DNA of 64,000 nt from Sphingomonas glaciei (lineage in GTDB: Bacteria > Pseudomonadota > Alphaproteobacteria > Sphingomonadales > Sphingomonadaceae). Under the pieces are notes generated by a model that had not been told where the DNA came from, did not search any database, and was given only the letters and a program-made list of their open reading frames with translations. The translations under genes and the position numbers were made by a program. This document shows, piece by piece, positions 26,311 through 37,029 of the stretch. Location of the stretch: positions 1,178,001 to 1,242,000 of the forward strand of contig NZ_CP097253.1 in the NCBI RefSeq assembly GCF_023380025.1. The letters run 5' to 3'. The number at the start of each line of letters is the position of its first letter. Positions within the stretch are counted from its first letter, which is position 1.

Positions 26311-28917
26311 ATGCGCCTGCCCGTCAGCACCACCCGAACCCTGCTCGCCACCACCGCCTGCCTCGCCTTTGCCGTTCCGGCAGCGGCGCAGACGACCGGC
26401 GAGGCCCAGGCGCAGGCCGCGAATTCGACCGCTTCCGATCCCGCCCCCGACGAGGACGAACGCGGACTTGGCGACATTATCGTGACCGCGACCAAGCGCG
26501 CGTCCACCGTCCAGGACGTCCCCTTCTCGATCAATGCCCAGACCCAGGAAGACATCCAGCGCGCCAACGCCTCGACCATCGAGGACATCAGCCGCAACGT
26601 CGCCGGCCTCCAGGTCCAGAACCTCGGGCCGGGGCAAAGCCAGGTCAGCGTTCGCGGCGTGTCCGCCGGCCAGATCGTCCGCGACCAGCCCGGCGTGAAG
26701 GAGCAGGTCGGCGTCTACCTCGACGAAAGCGTGATCTCGCTGTCGCTGTTCACGCCCGACTTTGACCTGTTCGACTTGAACCGCGTCGAAACCCTGCGCG
26801 GGCCGCAGGGCACGCTGTTCGGTTCGGGCAGCGTCGGCGGCACCATCCGCTACATTACCAACCAGCCGCGTATCGACCGCACCGAGGGGCTGATCGAGGC
26901 CAATATCAATACCCTCGCCGACGGCGGACAGGGAGGCCACCTCAAGGGCGCGATCAACCTGCCGCTCGGCCCCACCGCCGCGCTTCGAGTGGTCGGCTAC
27001 GGAACCAGGTTCGCGGGCTTCGTCGATGCGGTCGGCCCCGCCGCGGGCAAGGACGTCAACGACGGCACCCGCGTCGGCACCCGCATCTCGCTGCTGTGGG
27101 AGCCCGCGCCCGGCATCCGCCTCACCCCGCGCGTCGTCTATCAGGAGATCGAGGCCGACGGCTTCAACCGCCAGGAGATCTTCAACCTCTATTCCAACCC
27201 GTTCACCGTGCCCCTGCGCGTCTATGAGGAGCGCCAGCAATACCTCCTCTTGCGCGAGAAATTCCGCGACAAGACGCGGCTTGCCGACCTCACCGCCAGC
27301 GCGGACTTCGGCGGCGTCGAGCTGACCTCGGTCACCAGCTATATCGACCGCGACATCCTGGTCAGCCGCGACGCCTCGGCGCTGACCGGCTCGGTGTCGG
27401 TCGATCTGGGCTTCCCGAACGCGGCGGTGAACCTGCCGTCGAACCTAGTCGACACCACCGACCTCAAGCAGTGGAGCCAGGAACTTCGCCTGTCCTCGAC
27501 CGGAGCCGGGCCGTTCAGCTGGGTCCTCGGCGGCTTCTATTCGAAGGTCGATCGCAAATATACGCAGCGCCTGCCCACCCCCGGCTATGACGCGGCGACC
27601 GACGCCACGCTGGGCGCCGGAACCGCGGTCGCGGTACGCAACGGCTTCCCGGCCAACTCGCCCTACAACGCCGACCTGCCGTACGACATCAAGCAGAAGG
27701 CGGTGTTCGGCGAAGCCACCTACGACTTCGGCCTGGTCAAGCTGACCGGCGGCGGGCGCTTCTACGATTTCTCGGAAAGCCGCGACTTCATCTCCGGCGG
27801 CCTGTTCGCCAACGGCGACCGCCGGATCGGCGACAAGACCAAGTCCAACGGCTTCAGCCCGCGCGCCATCCTGTCGTTCGAGCCCAACCGCAACCTCACC
27901 TTCAACCTCCAGGCGGCCAAGGGCTTCCGTCTCGGCGGCGTCAACGACCCGCTCAACCTCCCGCTCTGCGACGGTGGCGCGCCAAACGGGCCGGATCGCC
28001 AATTGTTCGGCGGCTTCCAGGACTATGATGACGAAACGCTGTGGAACTACGAAGGCGGCGTGAAATTCAGCCGCGGTCCGGTCACCTTCAACGCCGCGGC
28101 CTTCTACACCGATATCAAGAACCTGCAGGTTACCCTGGACGCCGGCAGCTGCTCCAGCCGCGTGGTGTTCAACGTCGCCAAGGCCCACACCAAGGGTCTC
28201 GAGGCGGAGTTCAACCTGCGCCTGCTCGAAGGCCTGGACCTGAGCTTCGCCGGCAGCCTTCTGGAAGCCGAATTCGACACCACCATTGGCGGGGCGCTCA
28301 CGGCGGCCACCGGTATCCGCGACGGCAACCGCCTGCCAAGCGTACCCAAATATCAGTTCGCTGCCTCGGCCACTTATGGCAGCCGCTTCAGCGACAGCAG
28401 CGAATGGTATGTCTCGACCAGCTGGCAGCGGGTCGGCAACCGCTACACCCAGCCGGCCGACCAGGAGAACAACCCGCGCACCTTCGTCTCGGGCCTGGCG
28501 TTCAACGGCGCTCCGGCGACCGCCTCGACCCGGGTCAATCTGCTCCTGCCGGCCTATGACCTGGTCAACCTGTCGGCGGGCATCGACTTCGACAGTGGCC
28601 TGGGCGTCCAGCTCTACGCCAACAACCTGTTCGACGAGAACGCCCTGCTGTCGTTCGACCGCGAACGCGGTGGACGCGCCCGCCTCGGCTACAACATCGG
28701 CCGTCCGCGGGAGATCGGGCTGACGTTGCGCTACAAGTTCGCCTCTCTCCGTGAGGAAGCGGCCCCGCTGCCTCCTCCTCCGCCGCCGCCCCCGCCGCCA
28801 GCTCCTCCGCCGCCGACCCAGACGTGCGGCGATGGATCGGTGATCCTCGCGACCGACGCCTGCCCGGCGCCGCCTCCGCCGCCTCCGCCGCCGCCAGTGG
28901 AACCTGTGCGGGGGTGA
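26311..28917 (+). CDS. TonB-dependent receptor with proline/cysteine-rich C-terminal tail
   Basis: 868 residues; the ATG at 26311 has AAGGGGGA upstream. A signal peptide ends near VPAAAQ. The TonB box is GDIIVTATKR, and the plug has VETLRGPQGTLFGSGSVGG. A 22-strand-type barrel ends near GLTLRYKFASL. About 45 residues then follow the last strand: a polyproline run, TQTCxDGxVILATDxCPAP with two cysteines, more prolines and VEPVRG. This tail recurs in the outer-membrane protein at 59513. The stop overlaps the next gene (GTGA), linking the receptor to a Tat-exported flavoenzyme. Substrate unknown. Confidence 0.9.
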   Translation: MRLPVSTTRTLLATTACLAFAVPAAAQTTGEAQAQAANSTASDPAPDEDERGLGDIIVTATKRASTVQDVPFSINAQTQEDIQRANASTIEDISRNVAGLQVQNLGPGQSQVSVRGVSAGQIVRDQPGVKEQVGVYLDESVISLSLFTPDFDLFDLNRVETLRGPQGTLFGSGSVGGTIRYITNQPRIDRTEGLIEANINTLADGGQGGHLKGAINLPLGPTAALRVVGYGTRFAGFVDAVGPAAGKDVNDGTRVGTRISLLWEPAPGIRLTPRVVYQEIEADGFNRQEIFNLYSNPFTVPLRVYEERQQYLLLREKFRDKTRLADLTASADFGGVELTSVTSYIDRDILVSRDASALTGSVSVDLGFPNAAVNLPSNLVDTTDLKQWSQELRLSSTGAGPFSWVLGGFYSKVDRKYTQRLPTPGYDAATDATLGAGTAVAVRNGFPANSPYNADLPYDIKQKAVFGEATYDFGLVKLTGGGRFYDFSESRDFISGGLFANGDRRIGDKTKSNGFSPRAILSFEPNRNLTFNLQAAKGFRLGGVNDPLNLPLCDGGAPNGPDRQLFGGFQDYDDETLWNYEGGVKFSRGPVTFNAAAFYTDIKNLQVTLDAGSCSSRVVFNVAKAHTKGLEAEFNLRLLEGLDLSFAGSLLEAEFDTTIGGALTAATGIRDGNRLPSVPKYQFAASATYGSRFSDSSEWYVSTSWQRVGNRYTQPADQENNPRTFVSGLAFNGAPATASTRVNLLLPAYDLVNLSAGIDFDSGLGVQLYANNLFDENALLSFDRERGGRARLGYNIGRPREIGLTLRYKFASLREEAAPLPPPPPPPPPPAPPPPTQTCGDGSVILATDACPAPPPPPPPPPVEPVRG

Positions 28918-30173
28918 GTGACCCGACTCCCGTCGTGACGGTAACGCGCCGCTCGCTCCTTCTTGGAGCGGGCGGCGCTGCCGTCTCGGCCCCGGCGATC
29001 GTGCGCGCCGACAGCATCGGCTCGGCCCCGCGGGTCGTCGTGCTCGGCGCCGGGGTGTTCGGGACCTGGACCGCCGAACAGCTCCGCCGGCGCGGTGCCC
29101 GAGTAACCCTGCTCGACGCCGCGGGCCCCGCCCACAGTCGCGCCAGCAGCGGCGGCGAATCGCGCATGACCCGGGCCGGCTATGGCAAGGACGCCATCTA
29201 TGCCCGCATGGCGGTCGCCAGCCTGGCCGAATGGAAGAAGCTGAGCGCGGTCGCCGGCCTCCCGATCTTCCACCCGACCGGCGTGCTGTTCTTCTTCCAG
29301 GGCGACAACCCGTACTTGACCGACAGCCTGCGCGTGCACCGCGAGCTCGGCCTGCCGACTCAAGCGCTTTCCCAAGCCGAAATGGCCAAGCGCTTCCCGA
29401 TGATCGACTTCGCGGGTGTCTCGGCAGGCATGTTCGAGCCCGGCTTCGGCGCGCTGATGGCCCGCCGTTCGGTCCAGACCCTGGCCCAGCGCTTCCAGGC
29501 CGACGGCGGAGCGTTCCAATCCTTCGCCGCTGCTCCACCCCGCTCGGCAGGCGACAGGATCGAAGGCCTGCACTCCACGGACGGCAAACGCTTCGAAGGC
29601 GATCTCTTCATTGCCGCGGCCGGGCCGTGGATGCCCAAGCTGTTCCCCGACGTCGTCGGCCCGCGCATCGTCGCCACGCGGCAGGAAGTCTTCACCTTCG
29701 CGCCGCCGCCGGGCGAGCACGCCTACCGCCCCGGCGCAATGCCCGGCTGGGCCGATTTCAACGGCGGCGACGTCTACTACGGCTTCCCCGACCTCGAGGG
29801 CAAAGGGGTCAAGTTCGCCCACGACACGCATGGGCCCGACGTCGATCCGGATCGCAACGATCGCCGCTTCAGCGACGCCGCTTTGGCCGAAGTCGTCGCC
29901 TTCCGCGACCGCCGTTTCCCGGGGCTACGCGGCGCGCCGCTCGCGACCGCCGAAGTCTGTCAGTATGAAAACAGCGCCAACGGCGACTTCCTGATCGACC
30001 GCCATCCGCGCTGGAAGAACATGGTCCTGGTCGGCGGCGGATCGGGCCACGGCTTCAAGCACGGCCCGGAAGTCGGACGCCTCGCCGCCGAAGTGGCGCT
30101 CGAAGGCAAGCAGCCCGACCCGCGGTTCAGCCTCGCCGCCAAGGGGACAAAGCCGAACCGCGCCGTCATCTGA
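28914..30173 (+). CDS. Tat-exported FAD-dependent oxidoreductase (sarcosine-oxidase-like)
   Basis: 419 residues from a GTG that overlaps the receptor stop (GTGA). The N-terminus has a twin-arginine signal (TRRSLLLGAGGAAVSAPA), so the folded flavoprotein should reach the periplasm. Next is the dinucleotide motif VVVLGAGVFGTWTAEQL, and the C-terminus GGGSGHGFKHGPEVG is typical of the DAO/monomeric sarcosine oxidase family. Cys in AEVCQYENSANGDF is at the site of covalent FAD attachment in that family. Substrate is probably a secondary amine or amino acid. Overlaps grpE (opposite strand) by 8 bp. Confidence 0.85.
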   Translation: MSDPTPVVTVTRRSLLLGAGGAAVSAPAIVRADSIGSAPRVVVLGAGVFGTWTAEQLRRRGARVTLLDAAGPAHSRASSGGESRMTRAGYGKDAIYARMAVASLAEWKKLSAVAGLPIFHPTGVLFFFQGDNPYLTDSLRVHRELGLPTQALSQAEMAKRFPMIDFAGVSAGMFEPGFGALMARRSVQTLAQRFQADGGAFQSFAAAPPRSAGDRIEGLHSTDGKRFEGDLFIAAAGPWMPKLFPDVVGPRIVATRQEVFTFAPPPGEHAYRPGAMPGWADFNGGDVYYGFPDLEGKGVKFAHDTHGPDVDPDRNDRRFSDAALAEVVAFRDRRFPGLRGAPLATAEVCQYENSANGDFLIDRHPRWKNMVLVGGGSGHGFKHGPEVGRLAAEVALEGKQPDPRFSLAAKGTKPNRAVI

Positions 30174-30711
30174 GGTCAGCCGGCCTTGTGGCCACCCCGA
30201 CCAGCGCCGGACGCAGCAGACGGTCCTTGAGCACGTAACCGGCCTGCATTTCCTCGATCACCGTACCGGGTTCGGCATCCGACGGAATCTCGATCATCGC
30301 CTGGTGGCGATTGGGATCGAGCGGCAATCCCTTGGCCTCGACCCGGGTGACGCCGTTGCGGCTGAACACCGAATCCAGCTCACGCGCGGTCGCCTCGATC
30401 CCCTCGATGAAGTTCTTGAGCTCACCTTCGCGGGCACCTTCCGGAATATGCGACAGCGCGCGGTCGAGATTGTCCTTCACGCTCAGCATGTCGCGGGCGA
30501 AACCCGTGTTGGCATAGGTCACAGCCTGGGTCCGCTCCTGGTCGGCCCGGCGGCGCACATTCTGCACCTCGGCGGCGGCGTACAGTGCCTTGGCCTGCGC
30601 TTCCTCAAGCTGCGCCTGAAGCTCGGCAAACTGGTCATGTTCCTGTAATTCGGGGCTGTTCTCCGCAGTTTCCGCGCGGATTTCCTCGGCCTCGTCGTGA
30701 CGATCAGTCAT
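30166..30711 (-). CDS. grpE: Nucleotide exchange factor GrpE
   Basis: 181 residues. An acidic N-terminal region leads into a long coiled coil (LQAQLEEAQAKALYAAAEVQ, with NVRRRADQE) and a C-terminal beta domain with the family signature PNRHQAMIEIPS and VLKDRLLRPALVGVA. It promotes ADP release from DnaK. It lies 2 bp downstream of hrcA; hrcA-grpE is a common heat-shock operon, and no dnaK/dnaJ is in this window. Confidence 0.96.
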   Translation of the reverse strand: MTDRHDEAEEIRAETAENSPELQEHDQFAELQAQLEEAQAKALYAAAEVQNVRRRADQERTQAVTYANTGFARDMLSVKDNLDRALSHIPEGAREGELKNFIEGIEATARELDSVFSRNGVTRVEAKGLPLDPNRHQAMIEIPSDAEPGTVIEEMQAGYVLKDRLLRPALVGVATRPADLR

Positions 30712-30713
30712 TC

Positions 30714-31754
30714 TTATCCCATCAATCTGGTGAGTGCTTGCGCCGTATAATCAACCATGGGAACGATCCGCGCATAGTTCAACCGCGTCGGCCCGATCAC
30801 TCCCACCACGCCGACCACCCGGCCTTCGGCCCCGCGATAGGGCGCGGCGATCACGCTCGATCCCGACAACGCGAACATCCGGTTCTCGGACCCGATGAAG
30901 ATCCGGCAGCCCTCGCCCTCGCGCGCGCTTTCGAGCAGGCGGACGATTTCCTGCCGGTCCTCCAGTTCGTCAAGCAAGCGGCGCACCCGGTCGAGATCCA
31001 GGGCCGCGGCCTCGTCCAGCAGATTGGCCTGTCCCCGGACGATCAGGATCGGCCGCGCCGGCCCGTCTTCGCGCCATTCGGCCAGCCCGGTCGCCACCAG
31101 CTCGGCCGCCGCCGCGTCCAACGCCTCTCGCCGGTCCCTGATCTCCTGCCGCAACCGGGTCTCTGCCTCGCCCAGCGTCAGCCCGGCCAGCCGCGCGGTA
31201 ACATAGGCCGCGATTTCGCTCAGCGCCGAAGCGGTCAGCCCCGGCGGAAGCGCGACCATCCGATTTTCGACGCTGCCGTCTTCGCCGACCACCACCGCCA
31301 GCGCCTGCGCCGCGTTCAGGGGTACGAAGGCCAGCTGGCGAAGCCGCCGCTCGATCTTGGGCGCGACCACCACCCCCGCACAGGCCGAAAGCCCGGACAA
31401 GGCGGCGGTGGCATTGGCCAGCGCTTCCTCCAGCGGGCGATCCTTGACCTGCCCCTCGATCGCCGCCCGCTCCTCCGCGCTCGGCAAGTGCGACTGCATG
31501 ATCCCGTCGACGAACAGCCGCAGCCCGGTCTCGGTCGGAAGCCGCCCGGCCGAAGTGTGCGGGTGGGTCAGCAGCCCGCGATCCTCCAATTCGGCCAGGA
31601 CCGAGCGGATCGACGCCGGCGACAGGTTCACCGCCCCGCTCAGCGACTTGGACCCGATCGGTTGCCCACGCTCCAGATAGGCCTCGACCACGCGGCCAAA
31701 GATGTCGCGCATCCTGGTCGTCAGTTCGGGCAGCGGCGGGGTCATGGGTGGCAT
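30714..31754 (-). CDS. hrcA: Heat-inducible transcription repressor HrcA
   Basis: 346 residues from the ATG at 31754; ATG at 31745 is an alternative. An N-terminal winged helix ([40 protein letters not shown]) is followed by the GAF-like HrcA domain ending [19 protein letters not shown]. It represses class I heat-shock genes through CIRCE elements. I saw no CIRCE in its own upstream region. Divergent from rph. Confidence 0.96.
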   Translation of the reverse strand: MPPMTPPLPELTTRMRDIFGRVVEAYLERGQPIGSKSLSGAVNLSPASIRSVLAELEDRGLLTHPHTSAGRLPTETGLRLFVDGIMQSHLPSAEERAAIEGQVKDRPLEEALANATAALSGLSACAGVVVAPKIERRLRQLAFVPLNAAQALAVVVGEDGSVENRMVALPPGLTASALSEIAAYVTARLAGLTLGEAETRLRQEIRDRREALDAAAAELVATGLAEWREDGPARPILIVRGQANLLDEAAALDLDRVRRLLDELEDRQEIVRLLESAREGEGCRIFIGSENRMFALSGSSVIAAPYRGAEGRVVGVVGVIGPTRLNYARIVPMVDYTAQALTRLMG

Positions 31755-31849
31755 GTAGGCGGAGATGCGCCCGCTCTCAATCGCCGTGCCTCGACTTGCG
31801 CTCCCACATGCGGGTAAGGGCGCGCGAACCATTATCAGGAGTGACAAAC

Positions 31850-32556
<707 letters not shown>

Positions 32557-32560
<4 letters not shown>

Positions 32561-33165
32561 ACGCGGTCGGGCCGAAGCTGGTCATCGCGACTCATAACGA
32601 GGGCAAGCTGCGCGAAATACGCGCGCTGGTCGCGCCGTTCGGGATCGAATGCCTCGGTGCTGCCGAACTCGACCTGCCCGAGCCCGAGGAGACCGGTACC
32701 AGCTTCGTCGCCAATGCGGAACTGAAGGCCCGCGCCGCTGCCGACCTGACCGGCCTCCCCGCCCTGTCCGACGACAGCGGCCTCAGCATCGACGCACTGA
32801 ACGGCGATCCCGGCATTCACTCCGCCCGCTGGGCCGAGGATGAGGCCGGCAACCGCGACTTCGGTCGGGCGATGCAGAAGGTCGAGCAAGCGCTGCAAGC
32901 CGCCGGACCCGAGGCCGGCCGCGACGCGCATTTCACTTGCGCCCTGTCGCTTGCCTGGCCCGACGGCCGCACCGAAAGCTTCGAGGGCAAGGTGTTCGGC
33001 CATCTCGTCTATCCGCCGCGCGGGGCCAACGGCTTCGGTTACGATCCCATCTTCGTGCCGCATGGCCACGAGAAGACCTTCGGCGAGATGGAGCCGGAGG
33101 CCAAGCACGCCATGAGCCACCGCGCCAAGGCGTTCGAGCAATTGGTGCAATGGCTGGCGACCTAG
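32557..33165 (+). CDS. rdgB: Non-canonical purine NTP pyrophosphatase (RdgB/HAM1)
   Basis: 202 residues from the GTG at 32557, chosen because it overlaps the rph stop; a GTG three codons earlier is possible. It removes ITP, dITP and XTP from the nucleotide pool. [14 protein letters not shown] is the nucleotide-binding start motif, [20 protein letters not shown] holds the catalytic/Mg acidic residues, and [14 protein letters not shown] and MSHRAKAF complete the signature. It overlaps hemW by 16 bp. Confidence 0.96.
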
Positions 33166-34316
33166 CCCTCTACCTTCACTGGCCGTTCTGCGTCAGCAAA
33201 TGCCCCTATTGCGACTTCAACAGCCACGTTCGCGAGTCGATCGACCAGCAGGCGTGGCGTGATGCGCTGCTCGCCGACCTCGCCTATGAGGCGGGCCTTC
33301 TCCCGGGTCGCCGCCTCACCAGCATCTTCTTCGGCGGCGGCACTCCATCGCTGATGGACCCGGCCACTGCCGGAGCGCTGATCGAGGCTGCCAAGAGCCA
33401 CTGGTCCGCTTCCGACGATGTCGAGATCACGCTTGAGGCCAATCCTTCTTCGGTCGAGGCCGCGCGTTTCGCCGACCTCGCCGCCGCCGGCATCAACCGC
33501 GTCAGCCTCGGTCTCCAGTCTCTCGACGACAGCGCCCTTCGTTTCCTCGGCCGCGCCCATTCGGCGCGCGAGGGCCTGGCTGCGCTCGACGTCGCGCAAC
33601 GCCACTTCGGCCGCGTCAGCTTCGATCTCATCTACGCCCTGCCGGGGCAGACCATCGCTGAGTGGCAGGCAATGCTGGACACGGCTCTCGCGCTCGGCAC
33701 CGGGCACCTTTCGCTCTATCAATTGACGATCGAGCCCGGCACCCGCTTCGCCGCGCTGCACGCCGCCGGCAAGCTCGCGCCGCTCGATACCGACGAGGCG
33801 GCCGACATGTTCGAATTGACCGGCGAGGTCACTGCCGCTGCGGGCCTCCCGCTCTACGAAATCAGCAACCACGCCCGCCCGGGCGAGGAAAGCCGCCACA
33901 ACCTCACCTACTGGCGCTACGCCGATTATGCCGGCGTCGGCCCCGGCGCGCACGGCCGCCGCCACGGCCAGCGCACCGTTCGCCACAAGAAGCCAGAGAA
34001 CTTCTTCTCCGGCCTCGCCCGCAACGGCCACGGCATCGTCGAGGAAGCGCCGCTGTCGCCGATCGAGTCCGCCGACGAGGCGCTGGTCATGGGCTTGCGG
34101 CTGGCCGAGGGTATCGATCCGGAAGCGATCCGGTCCCGCTTCGGTCTCGACCGCCTGATCGACGATCGCGCCGTCGCCCGCCTCGTCGCCAGCGGCCACC
34201 TGTCGTGGACCGGCGACCGCCTCCACACCACGCCGGCAGGCCGGCTCCTACTCGATCACATCCTCGGCCAGATCGCCGACCCTCACCCGCCGTCGGCGGT
34301 GATCCGTTCGGCATAG
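33150..34316 (+). CDS. hemW: Radical SAM haem chaperone HemW
   Basis: 388 residues. The cluster motif [10 protein letters not shown] is of the CxxxCxxC type with the extra coproporphyrinogen-III-oxidase-family cysteine. [27 protein letters not shown] and the haem-binding HNLTYW motif distinguish HemW from the oxygen-independent oxidase HemN. A HemN C-terminal domain closes the protein. It is thought to deliver haem to respiratory enzymes. The 3' end overlaps a converging small gene by 34 bp. Confidence 0.93.
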   Translation: MAGDLALYLHWPFCVSKCPYCDFNSHVRESIDQQAWRDALLADLAYEAGLLPGRRLTSIFFGGGTPSLMDPATAGALIEAAKSHWSASDDVEITLEANPSSVEAARFADLAAAGINRVSLGLQSLDDSALRFLGRAHSAREGLAALDVAQRHFGRVSFDLIYALPGQTIAEWQAMLDTALALGTGHLSLYQLTIEPGTRFAALHAAGKLAPLDTDEAADMFELTGEVTAAAGLPLYEISNHARPGEESRHNLTYWRYADYAGVGPGAHGRRHGQRTVRHKKPENFFSGLARNGHGIVEEAPLSPIESADEALVMGLRLAEGIDPEAIRSRFGLDRLIDDRAVARLVASGHLSWTGDRLHTTPAGRLLLDHILGQIADPHPPSAVIRSA

Positions 34317-34594
34317 CTGGCGACGTAATCCGAAATCTGCTGGTCGGCGTCGCTCTCGGCGGGCTTACGCGGCCTGCCGTTGCGCAGGTCGATCGCCACC
34401 AGCGCCGACTTGAACGCCGTCATCTGCGCCGTGCAACCGGCGCGCGCCAAGCCGTCGAAATCGGCCGATGTCTTCTTGTCCTTCTGCGCCTGCTCGACCG
34501 TCGTGCGCAGGCAGGTCACGAACGCCTTGCGCTGCACCGCCCCATCCGCCTGCATCGCTGCCGCGGCGCCGATCAGAACCAATCCTGTAAGCAT
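34283..34594 (-). CDS. Hypothetical secreted small protein
   Basis: 103 residues from the ATG at 34594, with GGGAGGGG about 9 bases upstream. The N-terminus [18 protein letters not shown] is a short signal peptide. The mature part is mostly helical and charged, with two cysteines ([19 protein letters not shown]) that could form a disulfide in the periplasm. No family recognised. It overlaps the hemW 3' end in antisense and lies 70 bp from the LpoA-like gene on the same strand. Confidence 0.65.
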   Translation of the reverse strand: MLTGLVLIGAAAAMQADGAVQRKAFVTCLRTTVEQAQKDKKTSADFDGLARAGCTAQMTAFKSALVAIDLRNGRPRKPAESDADQQISDYVASYAERITADGG

Positions 34595-34664
34595 CACCAA
34601 GGCCCCTCCCCAAGTGGTTGCACCTTGCAGGATGACTCGATTCGCGGGGCTTTTCCAGCCCCCC

Positions 34665-35753
34665 TCAGAAGCTGGTCGGCGCCGGTGAAACGAGGGTCGA
34701 ACCCGATGCGGTCAGCGCCCGCACCTCGAAGGCGCGCTGCGCGACATTGTCGGAGCGGAAGCGGAAGATCCCGTCGACGCCGGCAAAGCCTTCGCGGTCG
34801 TTGATCGCCCCCAGCGGAAAGCGCCGCCCGGGCTTCCATGTGCGCGCCGCCCGTGCGGCCAGCAGGACGGCATCATAGCCAAGGCTGGCGATACGCGGCG
34901 GGTTCTGGCCGGGATAACGCGCCCTGTAGCGCCCGAGGAATTGGCTCCAGCGCCCCTCAGTCGGTGCGGCGAACCACGCACCGCGAAGCCGTGTGCTCGC
35001 CCCAGCACTACTCGTTGCCCACAATTCGGTCCCGAGGATCCGCGCTCCGGCAGGTACCCCGGGCGCGGCAAGGCCGGCCGTCCGGACGTTGTCGGCGATG
35101 AGGATCGCATCGTAAGGCCGTGACGACAGCCGCCGTACTGCCGCCCTTGAAGCGCCAAGCGAATCATAGGTTTCGACCCCGACCACCTGCCCCCCGGTCT
35201 GCCCGACGGCGGCGGCTAGCGCCTGGACCGAACGCTGGCCATATTCATTTGCCCGAGCGATCGCAGCGAAGCGGCGGCTGCCCCGCGCAGCAGCTTCCAG
35301 CACCACCCGCTCGACAGCCTGGCTCGGTGTGAAACCGAGGATGTATGTCCCCGGCGCGGTCGCCTCGCGGTCGTTGCTGAAGGCGATCAACGGCACCCGC
35401 GCTCGCTGCGCCAGCGGCGTGGCGGCGCGCACGTCGGCGCTGAGCAGGGGGCCGAGGATCAGGCCGTGATTGCTCCCGATCGCCTGCTGCGCCGCCGCAG
35501 CCGATCCGCGCTGGGCGGTGTCGAACAGCGTAAGCTCGAACGCCTTGGTGCCGGTATCCAACATCGCCAGCCGGGCCGCATTACCCAACGCGCGGCCGAC
35601 GACGGCGTCGGGTCCGGTAAGCGGCACCAGCACCGCCACCCGGTTGACCCGCGAATTGCCGGACCCGGGCCGATCGAGCGGGCGGCCGGCGCAACCCGCC
35701 AGCAGCAATGCGCCAAGTGCGGCGGTAAGAAAGGTGCGGCGGCCTTGTGCCAT
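34665..35753 (-). CDS. LpoA-like penicillin-binding-protein activator, lipoprotein
   Basis: About 362 residues. A lipoprotein signal ends LLAGC near residue 21 from the ATG at 35753; an ATG at 35771 is possible but its codon overlaps the divergent rsmI start. The rest is a periplasmic-binding type I fold ([56 protein letters not shown]). The family contains LpoA/LppC, which activates PBP1a. Beside rsmI and yraN this is the conserved neighbourhood (yraL-M-N in E. coli), although here it is divergent. Confidence 0.85.
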   Translation of the reverse strand: MAQGRRTFLTAALGALLLAGCAGRPLDRPGSGNSRVNRVAVLVPLTGPDAVVGRALGNAARLAMLDTGTKAFELTLFDTAQRGSAAAAQQAIGSNHGLILGPLLSADVRAATPLAQRARVPLIAFSNDREATAPGTYILGFTPSQAVERVVLEAAARGSRRFAAIARANEYGQRSVQALAAAVGQTGGQVVGVETYDSLGASRAAVRRLSSRPYDAILIADNVRTAGLAAPGVPAGARILGTELWATSSAGASTRLRGAWFAAPTEGRWSQFLGRYRARYPGQNPPRIASLGYDAVLLAARAARTWKPGRRFPLGAINDREGFAGVDGIFRFRSDNVAQRAFEVRALTASGSTLVSPAPTSF

Positions 35754-35769
35754 GCTGGCGGAGAGTGCC

Positions 35770-36624
35770 ATGACGGTGCTGCTTTCTATGAACGATCCCC
35801 TGACCCCCGGCCTCTACATCGTCGCGACCCCGATCGGCAATCTTGGCGACCTGACGGTGCGCGCCGCCGACGTGCTTCGCCGTGCAAACCTCGTGCTTGC
35901 CGAAGACAAAAGGGTGAGCTCGCGGATCATGGCGCATGTCGACGCGCATGTCCCGATGCGGACCTACAACGACCATAGCGACAGCGCCGATCGCGACGCC
36001 ATCGTCGCCCGGCTGGGGCAGGAGGTCGTCGCCCTGATCAGCGATGCCGGCACCCCGCTGATCAGCGATCCCGGCTACAAGCTGGTGCGCGAGGCACGGG
36101 CTGCGGGGCATAATATCGTCACCGTCCCGGGACCGTGCGCGGCGGTAGCGGCGCTGACCCTCGCCGGCTTGCCCACAGACCGCTTCCTGTTCCTCGGCTT
36201 CCTTCCCGCCAAGGAAAAGGCCCGCGCCGACGCCATCGCCGAAGTGGCCGCGATCCGTGCGACCCTGGTCCTCTACGAAAGCGGCCCCCGCCTTGCCGCG
36301 ACTTTGGGCGCGCTTGCCGGCGGTCTCGGCCCGCGGGAGGCGGCGGTGGCGCGGGAATTGACCAAGATGCACGAGGAGTGCGTGACGGGCGCCCTCCCCG
36401 AGCTTGTCGCCCGCTACGCCGATGCCCCGCCCAGGGGCGAGATCGTGATCGTCGTCGCGCCGCCGCCCGAGGCCGAAGCGCCCAGCGTCGAAGACCTGGA
36501 CGAGGCCTTGCGTGCCGCGCTTGCCGCCGGGGAAAGCGCGAGCCGTGCGGCTGCTTCCGTCGCACAGCGCCTCGGGGTCAGGCGCAAGCTCGCCTACGAA
36601 CGCGCACTGGAACTCGTCCGCTGA
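35770..36624 (+). CDS. rsmI: 16S rRNA (cytidine(1402)-2'-O)-methyltransferase
   Basis: 284 residues. GLYIVATPIGNLGDLTVRA is the tetrapyrrole-methylase-type start; LAEDKRVSSRI, VALISDAGTPLISDPGYKLV and TVPGPCAAVAAL are SAM-site motifs, with LFLGFLP downstream. It methylates C1402 of 16S rRNA. GGAGAG lies 5 bases before the ATG at 35770; ATG 35788 is an alternative. The stop overlaps the predicted start of yraN. Confidence 0.95.
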   Translation: MTVLLSMNDPLTPGLYIVATPIGNLGDLTVRAADVLRRANLVLAEDKRVSSRIMAHVDAHVPMRTYNDHSDSADRDAIVARLGQEVVALISDAGTPLISDPGYKLVREARAAGHNIVTVPGPCAAVAALTLAGLPTDRFLFLGFLPAKEKARADAIAEVAAIRATLVLYESGPRLAATLGALAGGLGPREAAVARELTKMHEECVTGALPELVARYADAPPRGEIVIVVAPPPEAEAPSVEDLDEALRAALAAGESASRAAASVAQRLGVRRKLAYERALELVR

Positions 36625-36977
36625 CCGAGGCCCGCGCCGAAGCCGAGCGGCGGGGGCGCCGGGCGGAAGATTACGCGGCCTGGTATCTGCGCTGCAAGGG
36701 CTGGACGGTGCTTGGCCAGCGGGTCCGGACGCCGGTCGGCGAGATCGATCTCGTCGCTCGCCGCGGCAAGGTGCTGGCGTTCGTCGAGGTCAAGGCGCGC
36801 GCCACCCGCCAAGCCGCCGAACTGTCACTTGACACGCCGCGACTAAGGCGCGTCGCCGCCGCCTCAGAACTGCTGCTGCCGCGCTTCATCGGGCAGGCCG
36901 AGGAAGTGCGCATCGACGTCATCTACATCGTCCCGGGCCGCCTGCCGCAGCATCTGGTCGATGTCTGGCAAGGATGA
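36621..36977 (+). CDS. YraN family endonuclease-like protein, probable CTG start
   Basis: 118 residues of UPF0102. AEAERRGRRAEDYAAWYLRC is the usual N-terminus; VRTPVGEIDLVARRGKVLAF and VEVKAR form the restriction-endonuclease-like core (E-D-ExK). No ATG, GTG or TTG in this frame fits the start of the conserved domain. A CTG at 36621 overlaps the rsmI stop as CTGA and places the N-terminus exactly where family members begin. Function of YraN is not established. Confidence 0.85.
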   Translation: MTEARAEAERRGRRAEDYAAWYLRCKGWTVLGQRVRTPVGEIDLVARRGKVLAFVEVKARATRQAAELSLDTPRLRRVAAASELLLPRFIGQAEEVRIDVIYIVPGRLPQHLVDVWQG

Positions 36978-37029
36978 CAGGCAGTTGGCGGGTCACTAAG
37001 GCGGCGGCTCAGTCATCGTCGGAGCCTTC

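Noticed and set aside
28765..28910. Polyproline-coding stretch as a tandem-repeat or CRISPR-like array
   Set aside because: It is a codon repeat (CCG/CCT) inside the receptor frame with no spacers; it encodes the proline tail.
31755..31849. CIRCE element between hrcA and rph
   Set aside because: Searched for the 9-bp inverted repeat of CIRCE; none is present.
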